From positions 14,449,507 through 14,513,506 of the forward strand of contig OU342632.1 in the NCBI GenBank assembly GCA_910589415.1: DNA of 64,000 bases, in the 5' to 3' direction. Position numbers and translations under genes: made by a program. The DNA is from Malachius bipustulatus. Its lineage: Eukaryota; Arthropoda; Insecta; Coleoptera; Melyridae. Shown piece by piece: positions 36,601 to 46,700 of this stretch. Each line of letters begins with the position of its first letter. The stretch's first letter is position 1. A model generated the notes under the pieces. The model was not told the origin of the DNA. It worked only from the letters and a program-made list of their open reading frames with translations, and did no database searches.

Positions 36601-37336
36601 ACACGTATTAGGGCAAGGATGACACTTTAAGGCCTTATTTCTTGACTATTACTTGCCGCCGCAAAAATTCAATGGTACCTTGATACTCCTATGCCCGTAT
36701 TCACAAACGATAATTTCCTAAATAATTACGTAATCAATTATCCCCATCTCATTCTATTGCAAAAAAACTGCATATCTCCATCTCACTCATTTAAATAATT
36801 ACGTAATTATTTAGGAAATTATCGTTTGTGAATACGGGCACTAGAGACACAAGCTATCCGATAGTATAAGCCATTTCGCCATATACCCATGCCGCTCATT
36901 TCAATAATCACCAAATTTTTATATAGGTTGATGAAAATTAAGAGATTTGTCATCACCCTGTACAAAAATCTAGACTACATAATAGAATACCTTGAAGAAA
37001 TATTCAGATAATACTTGAAATTCTTTTGCTGCCCTAATTTTTCATTTTATATTATTTGAAATGCAAAGTTTTGCTTTTCCTACAGACTTTATATTGTGTA
37101 AAGAAATTTACCTTCCACCTTCCAGAAAGTTGCAAACATTGTCATCTCGTTTTGACACCAGCTGGAATGTCTCTTTGATTATCTGCTGTTGTAAGTCTTC
37201 TGCCTGAAAAATATGTTGAAATGTAACTAAAACAAGACATTTATAAGTACCCAGTGTGAAAACTTACAAAGTGCTGGTAGAATTTTGATAATCTTGGTTT
37301 CCCATGATTATTAAATACCAGGATAGCTTTTATCAT
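30661..37336 (-). CDS. AP3S: AP-3 adaptor complex sigma subunit, complete four-exon gene
   Basis: This is the small subunit of the AP-3 clathrin-associated adaptor, which sorts cargo from Golgi/endosomes to lysosomes and pigment granules. Exons on the minus strand: 37336-37268, 37203-37112, 31154-30863, 30783-30661. Phases agree (0, 2, 0) and every intron is GT-AG. The product is 191 residues against about 193 in vertebrates. Exon 1 encodes the sigma N-terminus beginning MIKAILVFNNHGKPRLSKFY. Exon 2 encodes EDLQQQIIKETF and NVCNFLEGG. Exon 3 is nearly identical to vertebrate AP3S1/2 (LIGGSDYKLIYRHYATLYF, then LGILDLIQVFVETLDKCF and MVMGGMVLETNMNEI-like sequence). Exon 4 ends PQAIKDLKF. Intron 2 is 6.0 kb and repeat-laden. 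The gene converges on INCENP with 1.16 kb between stop codons. No broken residue was seen. Confidence 0.96.
31155..34533. other. AP-3 sigma intron 2, 3' half
   Basis: A lone foldback-type terminus (GGGACACCTGTATA) stands at 31493. A GC-richer block at 31630-31860 has no supported frame. Nothing else is recognised. Confidence 0.55.
34534..34868 (+). pseudogene. Fragment of an unknown, probably transposon-derived protein
   Basis: An open stretch reads DHIRYVGCNFNSE, then LKPYQKLNIIKKYYF, then LGLWFGAKGSIIRNN. After a frameshift near 34795 it continues DELLIISRN to a stop at 34866-34868. It has no start and no splice sites. The composition and final segment look protein-coding in origin, but I do not recognise the family with confidence. 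It lies in AP-3 sigma intron 2. Confidence 0.45.
36105..36352. mobile_element. Partial 'TTTATAACTC' foldback copy in AP-3 sigma intron 2
   Basis: GAGTTATAAACAAGTGAAAATC, then AAAACGGCTCAAGATAT and AACGGCTTACATGTC match the elements at 59218 and 61770. A remnant with CACCCTGTACAAAAATC continues past the inserted palindrome at 36898-36990. Confidence 0.7.
36353..36896. mobile_element. Long palindrome with an inserted MITE
   Basis: The left arm from AGCGGCATGGATATAGGG is mirrored to CCATGCCGCT at 36896, with arms of about 170-190 bases. A GC-rich centre contains CGCTCGAACAGCAGGAAG facing its complement. The right arm is split by the MITE at 36692-36840. Confidence 0.9.
36692..36840. mobile_element. 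149-bp MITE with a 3-bp target duplication
   Basis: TGCCCGTATTCACAAACGAT is perfectly mirrored at the right end, continuing through AATTTCCTAAATAATTACG. CTA stands on both sides (36689-36691 and 36841-36843), and the uninterrupted left arm of the host palindrome shows one CTAG at the empty site. Confidence 0.93.
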
Positions 37337-37726
37337 TTTAAATTATTATGTTCAAGTTTTCCAAACAGTGGATGTCGTAATTTAAATACTCCTAATAAAT
37401 TTGGAACTGTTTTAACATATTCATTCAAATCCTGTGAAATTGGAAGTAGGCAGATTTTGGTAATATTTCATTTTCTAGTTTCAATACCGACACTAGAATC
37501 TTAATAAATTCACTTTAATTAGATCGTTCAACTTCAATTCTTCTACAATCTCTCTACTCTCTATTTTTTACAATTGTCTATTTTTTGGAACACTCTCACA
37601 ATAATCCTCCAAGTCAAGATCTTGACATAACCTAAAAAATTACTAAAAACAAACAATTAAAAACGTCAGTTTCTAAATAGTACTCAAAGAGATTAACTAG
37701 AGAGGAGTGAATCTGTAGTAAAAAAT

Positions 37727-38415
37727 TGGCAACAAAATAGCGCCCTCCTCCAACCTGGCAAGAACTAATCTTAGCCGGCACAAAAACCATGCATACTGTA
37801 AGCCAGTACACAAACCGGTTCTATATTTAGCCTTGACACAAATATCAATTAAAAATAATCATTGTTGATTGTTTCATAAGTCAATAAACAACAGACATTT
37901 TATTTAAACAGTTTAATAAATAAAAATTGGAATATTTTTTACATTCTAAGTAAGTAATCATAAAGTTTAGTTATTTTGTAGAGAACCTTAAACTAAAATT
38001 TACATTTACAATATAACAACTTAATATAATATCAGCAATGGTTAACATAACGTAGCTTTACCTTTCATTACGTGCTTTTCAACTTCATTGGTTCTCAATC
38101 CTCATGCAGACGATCTGAATATGATGAACTGCAACCCGCTCTTCTCACGATTGATTTCCATACTCTTCACTCTTCCGTCTTCAGCTCTACCACCGTTCTT
38201 TTTCTGCTGGACTTTTGATTTATTAAAAACTTGAATTACCTAAATTATAATTTTGGGTTTTTGACCCGTAACATTTTACTTACGCTTACGATTGATTATT
38301 TTAGCTTTTGATTGTTTCATATTTTTGTTCTTTATAGTAATTTATCCATGGTAACCATGAATGCCAGTGGTAGTTAGTTCCCGCCAGGTTGGAGGAGGGC
38401 GCTATTTTGTTGCCA
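37727..38415. mobile_element. 689-bp inverted-repeat element upstream of AP-3 sigma
   Basis: The ends TGGCAACAAAATAGCGCCCT and their continuation CCTCCAACCTGGC are mirrored at 38383-38415. The interior is AT-rich without a transposase. It begins about 390 bases before the AP-3 sigma start codon, so it could overlap the promoter region. Confidence 0.88.
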
Positions 38416-39779
38416 GTTTATCCATTTACAATAATCCCTCTCTTAGTTCATGCTCCTTGATAGTACTATAATCCCAACAAATGCGCACGTGTGGAACTAT
38501 TGGTAAATTGGTAATGTTTCGCATGTCGTTACATTCCAACAGGAGTCGTTCTGACATTTTACTCGATAATTCTTTATTGACTCACATCTCTCATTTAGGT
38601 AAAATAATAATAATAATTATAATAATATTATAATTATTATTATAACAATGTGCTCTATAATTATTATAAAACACATTGTTCATAAAACTATTTCCTCTTA
38701 ATTACAATGAGTTTCAATAAAAAAATCGGGTCTCATAATTTTGAATTTGATAAAACTTCAAAGTTTTAATGCGAATTAGGTACATTTACTAAATGAGCAG
38801 CCCCTCGTGTGTGACGTCATACATGCGCAATAACATACCATGCTAGGTGTATATTAAAGGTGTATCGCGCGCAGAAGGTCTCCTTTATGTCATTCCAGAT
38901 CAAAGAAGAAAAAAGCTCAGCAGGAAAGAGTAATATAATATGCGATATCCTTCGTGACCCGGAATCACGGTGTAAGATATATAGGTGAGTGAACGAAGCA
39001 CGTATTTCAACAGTAAAGCGCGAGACGAAAACCTGAACCTCAGTGTATGAGAGAGTCTTGCCAGCTGGGCTCTGACCTCTTGCTCTTACACATGCAAATT
39101 GCCATTATCAGGGTGTCATGCTACTCAATTTTATTTTTTTCTGAAGAAGCGATAAGCAAAAATGGGTAGAAACTGTGATGTGCCTAATTGTAGAAGTTGA
39201 TGCGATGAAACTATAACGGGTATTTCATCGACTGACATCTTAACATTTAAATATTAATAAAATTAGAACACAAGAGCACGCGTTTATCAGCGAATATGCG
39301 TGAATCATTTATGCTAGCGCTTGTGCGCTTGTCCGAGTGAAGAGTACGGCAGAACTAACCATTGCGAGCGAGAGCAACAAAACAAATGGGTAAAACAGAT
39401 GTAACGTGACGATATCGGGTCGCACTGGGGAGTCTTGTTCCAACACCTTAGTTATCTTACACCGTGCCCGGAATAGACCACCAATATGGCGGACGATGCC
39501 AGACAGAGACAGCAGAACGCAACTGAAAGAATATCACTTCCGCCTGTCCGCCGATACTAACCTTGCGCCGACCGTCCGTCACGTAACAGCAAATTACCGG
39601 CCGAGCTTTACGGCATGCTTTGGGTTAAGTCAACTGTCAATGTCAAATTTGGACCACCAAGATGGCTGACTTCCGTGTCGCATTCATTGGATAGGTAAAG
39701 TAACGTTATACCAAATACGCTAAAATAATATAATACCGGACACTCCTATACCTATAGCATTGCAACAAGTTGCGTCCTA
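38416..39779. other. Intergenic, partly GC-richer
   Basis: 38800-39760 is GC-richer than its surroundings and has one short frame at 39406-39669, with no recognisable domain. A 12-codon THAP-like start at 39162 ends at once. No gene is supported. Confidence 0.5.
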
Positions 39780-42374
39780 GGGAACCTGTATTACCGCTTA
39801 CTGCTAGGGTAGCGCATTCTCATTCTCACAAAAAGTTGGGAAAAAAGTTAGGAATGTCAAATTTGACTTCATAAACGTCAGATTTTCCATGAACGTACAA
39901 CTGTCTAAAAATTCACATAATTTGTTATTAAGTCCGCGTATAAAAACGCATTTTTATCAGTAATTACGTGTTAGATACTGAAGTCTACAGCTTCGTAGAT
40001 CTCATAAACCCGTAATATGTTTGTAATAACCCCCTGAAAGAGAATTCTCTGAATTCTATTCTTGTTAATTATATTGTTTCATTTTTCAAACTTCGCTTTT
40101 TTCCACTTGATTCCTACGCCTGTGACCAAATGTGTCAAAAATATGACATCCAGCTGTTCAAACATAACCTTGTTAAGTAAACGTCAACGAGTGAATGCGC
40201 TACCCTAGTAAGCGTCAGTGTCGGCAATGCAGGTTCCCTATTGCGTCCACTTTAGCAGCGTCGCCAAGCATGAACTGGGGACACTAAAAATTAAATTTGG
40301 TGAAACAATAGCGGGAGTTTTAAATATCAACGCTGAATAGAAAAGCTCCTAAAATTAATTAGACGGAATAGAAGGAGGAAATTGGGACGAAGATTATAAT
40401 ACAACAATAAACAACAAAGTTTTCAATATGTTTATTATATTAACAATAATTAACTACTATTACACACAATATTATTAATATCTTTAGGTAGGTATATTTC
40501 AAAAAGATTGAATCGCTATATACCTAAGTGTAAGCCTTTTATTTGCCGCAATTCCAATAATGTACTTCCTTGCAGTTTTAAAGGTCTATATTATTTGCTG
40601 GATTAACAAAATTTTCCTCTTTGAAAAATTTAGTACAAAATAATATAGTGAGAAATCGGCTTCGACACTCCACACTTTTTCAAAATTTCGTCACTCATCG
40701 ATGTTATTATAACATTTGCTTGTTCCTATTTCTATCAGCATAGCTATAAAATATTAATAAGTTTATTTACGCGGCTTCTAAAGTTAACTTTATACATAAT
40801 TCTTTATTCCTGCTTGGAACACCGTGGAAAGATCTGGACCATAGACCTAGAATATAATGGACTGATAGTTGTCAATGCTTTACTGTACTAAGTTTGTTGC
40901 CAGTGTAAGGTATGCAACCAACATTTCTTGTAAGGGCAAAAACTACTAAATATGGAGAAATAATACGAAATTCAAATTTTTTGTTTTTATTACACACATA
41001 TTTTATAGGAAGAACATGGTTATTTTTAAAGATTAAGAAAATAAATGCATAAAAATTATAATAACACGACTTTATTATTTGTTTTTATAGGGTAATTCTA
41101 ATAGAATAACTATTTATTACAATTACAGAGATAAAAATGTTTCACTTACCTATGAAAAGATATATCTGTTAATTTTGATACACGATTTACACAATTATAA
41201 GCTGCACAAGACTGGACCATCATTAATATTAAATTTTAAATCGACAGAGAAGGTATATTTAAAGTAAATATAAATATGCTTTTAACCAGTATGGATATTA
41301 AAATCAGATCTATTTGTTATACACCTACAATTTCCATACAAGGCCAATAATAAATATTTATTTATTTATACTAATGTCAGATAATAATATTAACATTATT
41401 GTTCTATCGCTCAAAAAACACCAAGAATGCGGAATTTTTGATTATTCTTTGTTTGAATTTGTTTTATTGTTGAATTGAATTCGTCGCTTTGCCCTTACTT
41501 GTATGTATGGTTGCCTAACTTTGGTTGGCAACAAATTTTAGTCTCAAAAGGGTTCGTCCATTATATTCTAGGTCTATGATCTGGACATGCTTAACAATCC
41601 ATAGTCGGAGCAACCGCACACAGCACACAGCACATATTTTCCAGACATAATACCTTATGTTCACTTTAATACAGCGGTACATTATAAATGCCTATTTAAC
41701 TGGTACGCAACAAAATTATCCGCTGATATAATGCTTTGAGAGTAACTTTAAATTGAAATTATACTTGAAACTAAAACGTTCAATTAATATAATGACAAAT
41801 TATTAATAATTATTATGATTGACTGCAGCTGTCAAAAACCGTGAAAAGTTACCTAACTTTGAATTTAAAAACAGCTTAGTGTCCCCGAGTTCCTGCATGA
41901 GGGCGCTGTAAAAATGGACGGAGTAGGGAACCTGCATTACCGTTTTACTAGGGTAGCGCATTCACTTTTTGACGTTTACTAAACACGGTTATGTTTGAAC
42001 AGCTGGATGTCATATTTTTGGCACATTTGATCACAGGCGTAGGTATCAAGTGGAAAAAAGCGAAGTTTGAAAAATGAAACAAAATAATAACACGAATAGA
42101 AATCGATAATCCTCTTTCAGTGGGTATTAAAAACAAAATTACGGGTTTATATAGGATCTACGAAGCTGTAGACTTTGGTATCTAACACGTAGTAACTGAG
42201 AAAAATACGTTTTAATATGCGGACTTAATAAAAAATTATGTGAATTTTTAGACAGTTGTACGTTCATGGAAAATCTGACGTTTATGAAGTCAAATTTGAC
42301 ATTCCCAACTTTTTTCCCAACTTTTTGTGAGAATGAGAATGCGCTACCCTAGTAAAGCGGTAATACAGGTTCCC
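39780..42374. mobile_element. 2.6-kb inverted composite: two GGGAACC MITEs around a 1.7-kb core
   Basis: Units 39780-40238 and 41926-42374 are copies of one about 455-bp MITE (GGGAACCTG to CAGGTTCCC) in opposite orientation. Between them, the ends of the core (40246-40297 and 41876-41920) are also inverted repeats sharing CAGCG and GGGACACTAA. No transposase frame is visible. Confidence 0.85.
40840..41578. mobile_element. 739-bp hAT-like non-autonomous element
   Basis: The ends CATAGACCTAGAATATAATG and CATTATATTCTAGGTCTATG are inverted. A perfect 8-base duplication ATCTGGAC flanks them (40832-40839 and 41579-41586), the duplication length typical of hAT transposons. The second inverted block carries CTTACTTGTATGTATGGTTG-like sequence. 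No transposase is present. Confidence 0.93.
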
Positions 42375-42386
42375 TAGGACGGAGTA

Positions 42387-42560
42387 GGGAACCTGTATTA
42401 CAGCTTTACTAGGGTAGCGCATTCTCATTCTCACAAAAAGTTGGGAAAAAAGTTGGGAATGTCAAATTTGACTTCATAAACGTCAGATTTTCCATGAACG
42501 TACAACTGTCTAAAAATTCACATAATTATTTGTTATTAAGTCTGCGTATTTTATAAAAAT
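42387..42560. mobile_element. Third, partial GGGAACC MITE
   Basis: It begins 12 bases after the composite with GGGAACCTGTATTAC, matches the first 170 bases of 39780-40238, then stops. GGACGGAGTA precedes both this unit and the one at 41926. Confidence 0.85.
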
Positions 42561-43018
42561 GGTAAACTTTTGATGCGTTAGAAGATGTTTTAACAATAAA
42601 AAGTGGGCTTTCCACTTGTTGGCGTTGCCTAAAGGTGACTTTCTTAATATTTTAAACTCATTATAATAGTCCTCCATCAATTCTCTTCAAAACTTGAAAT
42701 AAGCTTAAATTTCCAAATGCCATTTTGAATATTCAAATATTTCAACATTTCAGCAAAAAGAAAATAAGGTAAATTCAATTTTTAATGTTGTGAGTTGTAC
42801 TCGAGGTGATCTGTATACCTTTTGGTACTTTTTCAAACTTTTGCCGCCCTTTCATAAACAATAACTGATGAGGTTCCGAAGTCACTTTTATTTTTGAGGG
42901 TTATTCTTTCATTTAGGTAAACCACTCTTTCGCCGTCAAAGGATCTCGGCTCAAGAACAAAGCACTTCATACTTAGGACCTATTTATTTTTTCAGTTGCT
43001 TCCTTATTATACTTGGCA

Positions 43019-43316
43019 TTTTTTTTTTTTTATTTAAAAATGCATATGAACTGCAGAGGAATCCCTATGACGCTCTGGGTCCCCATTCTCGTTGGCTTTG
43101 AATCGTTGAAGGTTGTATTCGTCAGGTAACACGACACTCTCTGGAATGCTATTCCAAAGTGATGAGGTTCTATACATAAAGCAGTCTGAAATAGGATGGT
43201 ACGAGGTGTAATGAGCTGAACCTGATAGGGATGAACTATTGCGAGTCGATGTGTAGTTCTGTCCGGCCTCGTTCTAGATGGGATCAAACGAGCCACGTCT
43301 TTATTTGAACACTTCT
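43019..43316 (-). mobile_element. 5'-truncated copy of LINE 'C'
   Basis: This copy matches the last 300 bases of the LINE at 55876-59215, including the frame encoding HPYQVQLVTPRT and the block before the poly(A) tail (T-run at 43019-43031). The frame is decayed: the copy encodes the diverged version HPYQVQLITPRT, and its terminal part is out of frame. It lies about 440 bases past the cysteine dioxygenase stop codon. Confidence 0.85.
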
Positions 43317-43752
43317 CAACTTAATTTTAATCAAAAATATATTTATGTATAACAGCCAATTATACATAATAGACGTTGTGAGGGACAATTAAGTACAGAA
43401 TTAAGTACAGATATTGCATTAATTGCAGGATTACAATGTGAAAATTCAAAACCAAACGCAAAATATGACAAACAACAGTTTAATTAAAACAAAAAAATTA
43501 ACAATAGTGCAGCATTATTTATAAAAAAATAGATAATAATAATAATAATAATAATAAAAATAATAATAATAAATGTAACTACATTCTACAGTTATTATTA
43601 TGGAGACGCATAATAACTTTTAATTATGCAAAATTTTAGTTATAAATATCGCAAAAATGATTCATAGAAGTCCACGTAGAGAGAAGGCCACGTAAATCCA
43701 CAGGTAGGTACCTACGCAAGTACCTAGTTTTTGTAACTGGTGAGTATGTAAG

Positions 43753-46700
43753 TTAATTATCTTCTGGTTCACGAAGTACTTTACCTTCCTGAAAATGAAA
43801 CAATAGTAAAAAGTTAATGAGATTGAAAAAATGGGTAAATGACTTTAGCGTTCAAAGTAACAGCTAACATTTAGGGATTCATGCATCGTTATAATGAGTA
43901 TAATAATACAATAATAATATAATAATAATAATACTGTAGTTAAATACTAGTGCTATTTTGATTATTCATAATAATATTTTTTATAACTGTTTAGGAAGGA
44001 AAAGGCTGTTCAAATTTGTTTATACTGTTAATATTATTTTCGGTGGAAGGAAAAATTAATAACTTTATCAAGCTAGTTTAAAGAGATTTCTATTTTTATG
44101 TTTTTTTCTGTTTATATTTTATATTTATTCAAATTGACCTTAATCTTCTTTTTTTTTCCATTGTTGCTTTTCATGTAATGTGTTAATTGCCTTCCTTAGC
44201 ATTAGGTACTATAGGTCCATTTAAACTTCAAGGGAAACTTCAAAAATGGTATCTAATGAATAGGGCTCACCCTCACCCTCAGCCACTCCTATTTTGGAAT
44301 TTCAAATGTCACTCCTATCTTGTGATATTTAACTTTGAAGAGAATTTCAGTAAAAATACAACGGCGTTTTGTATTTTGAAACCGATTTATTTTTACTGGT
44401 AAAATATCTTGAGACGCTTCGAAATTTTCGAAATTTTAATTCTTCAAATTTTTAAATCTCTATTTTTCATAATATATACATCTCAAATATACAGGTTACA
44501 ACATAAAAAGTTAGGAAACGGACACGTTAACAGTTTTCTGATATTTATAGCCAGTTTTCAATGCACACTACTTTGAAAATTAAAAAATTTCTAATTTCAC
44601 TAGTTTTATAACTTTCCTAAAAATAAATAGATTTCAAAACACATTGAAAGTGCCATTGAATTTCTACTGAAATTCGCTTCCAAATGACGTATCACGAGAG
44701 GAACGGAGTGCCATATTTGAAATTCCAAACTATATGAGTTGCGAGGGTGAGACATAAAATTCATTGGATACTTACCATTTTTGAACTTACCATTGGATAT
44801 CTAAATTGACATGCTATTAAAAACTTTTTTCAAGCCAAAAGTCATGTATTAAGGTGAATATTTACGAAATTAACTCTTTGTAGCAACTGCCTATAATAAA
44901 GCAAATTTTCTGTTATTGTTTTACTTCTTTTGTAATGTTTCAGAACCTCTTAATTAAAAGCAGATAGGTGTAAAATTTCGCATTTATACAGGATGTTTCG
45001 CATAAAAACCGAGACAGAGCAGCATGTGCGTGTAGGGCAAGAGCAATCATCGACAGTTAGTAGAGTCAAATTGTAGAATTTTAGAGGGTTGATAAGGGAT
45101 GATGCATTCTTAAAATGTTACATATTTTTTTAACCCGTTGGCCGATTCGGAAATTTTTACTTCAATGTATGGGGAATTTAATTCTATAGTAAGGGCAATA
45201 GTTATAATGCAGCATTGCTCTTATGGCGGCGCCGCTTTTGTCCTACTTCTGGGAAGCAGTCATCCACGAGCGTATATGCTCTTCATTTTGAAAATTATTT
45301 AATTTAATTTAAGGAAGTCGACAGAAAACGACAGATTAAAAAAAATTTTTTTTCATTTTTTATTTATTTTGAATTTTCGATGATTTACATAACACAACAG
45401 AAATACTTTCTGTAGTCATTCTGGTTTTTGTCGAAAACAACAAAGTTTTGTGAAAAATAATAAGGAAAATAAAAGTTTGAGAATTAAATTCCCCATAAAA
45501 ATAAAGTAGGTTTGTTCTGTAACATTCTGTAACATTTTAGGGTGTATCATCCCTTATAAACGCTTAATCAACCCCTTAAAATGCTACAATTCAATTCTAC
45601 TTACTGTCGAAGAATGCTCTTGGTACACTCAAAACGTGTACCAAAGTTGGTCTTTCTAGAAGTTTTTCTAAGCTTAAGTACAACTGAGATATTGATTTTA
45701 TTCGAAATTTGAAACCTCTATATCAATGTCTATAATATCTCAGGTTATATGGTGATTTCGGAAAGCGTGAGAGATACTGGGTCGGTTAAATTAGCAAAAA
45801 GTTGGTCAATGATATTCTGTTGAGAAAACCAGAAAATTGAAACTTTTAAAAACGAAATCTTACGATTTCGTTTTTAGTTTTTCTGAAGTTATTTGGAAAG
45901 ATATATAAAAAAAAAACAAAGAATACTATCTCATTGCTTTCTTTTTTGTCTGTAAAAGATGGCGTTTATAAAGTTTCAGTACAAAGTTTAGTTTCGAATA
46001 AATCATCATCAATTTTATTTTTTATACCCGTAAAAAGTACACCCTCAATCAGATAGCATTTGCCCATTACGAATTCAACAATATCTAGGTATGAGAATGA
46101 GAGTATGGTTTCTTTTTTTATTTTATACCATATTTTATGGTATAGTAGGCGACGAACTTATGACGCTGACAAAATGACAAAAACAATATATTGACATATT
46201 GAGATATTATTATGTACTCATATGTCAATAATATGGTTTTTGTCATTTTTTCAGCGCCAAGAGGTCAACGCCTACTACACCAAAATGTTATAAATAATAA
46301 ACAATAAACAAAAGAAACCAAACTGTGATATACATCTATTACCTACAGTGTGTACTTTTTTTACGGGCACGGGCCATATAAAAAAAATAAAGTTGATAGT
46401 GTAACTTCGTACTTCGTTCGTAGTAACTTCGAACTAAACGTTATACTGAAACTATACAGGGTGTTAATAAATGCGTGCGATAAACTTCAGGGGATGATTC
46501 TGCATGAAAAAATAATGACAGTTTGCTATAAAAAATCACAGTGGCGTACTTTTTTTTATTGAGATCATTACCTTTATGCGCGCCACTGATAAATATAAAA
46601 TTCTCAATTGCATCTCAAAAAATGCGCAATAACTTCCTCTTAAAACCCACCAAATTTCATTTGCATATCTCGACCGGTTTCAGAGCAAATAAATAAATCG

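Noticed and set aside
36480..36620. Small structured RNA gene in the GC-rich palindrome centre
   Set aside because: The stem is explained by inverted transposon arms; no promoter boxes or known RNA motifs.
39162..39200. THAP-like beginning MGRNCDVPNCRS
   Set aside because: Only twelve codons before a stop, no splice donor in frame and no further THAP residues; could be chance.
39406..39669. 87-codon frame in a GC-richer block
   Set aside because: No domain, no gene context, and the composition looks like random reading of GC-rich DNA.
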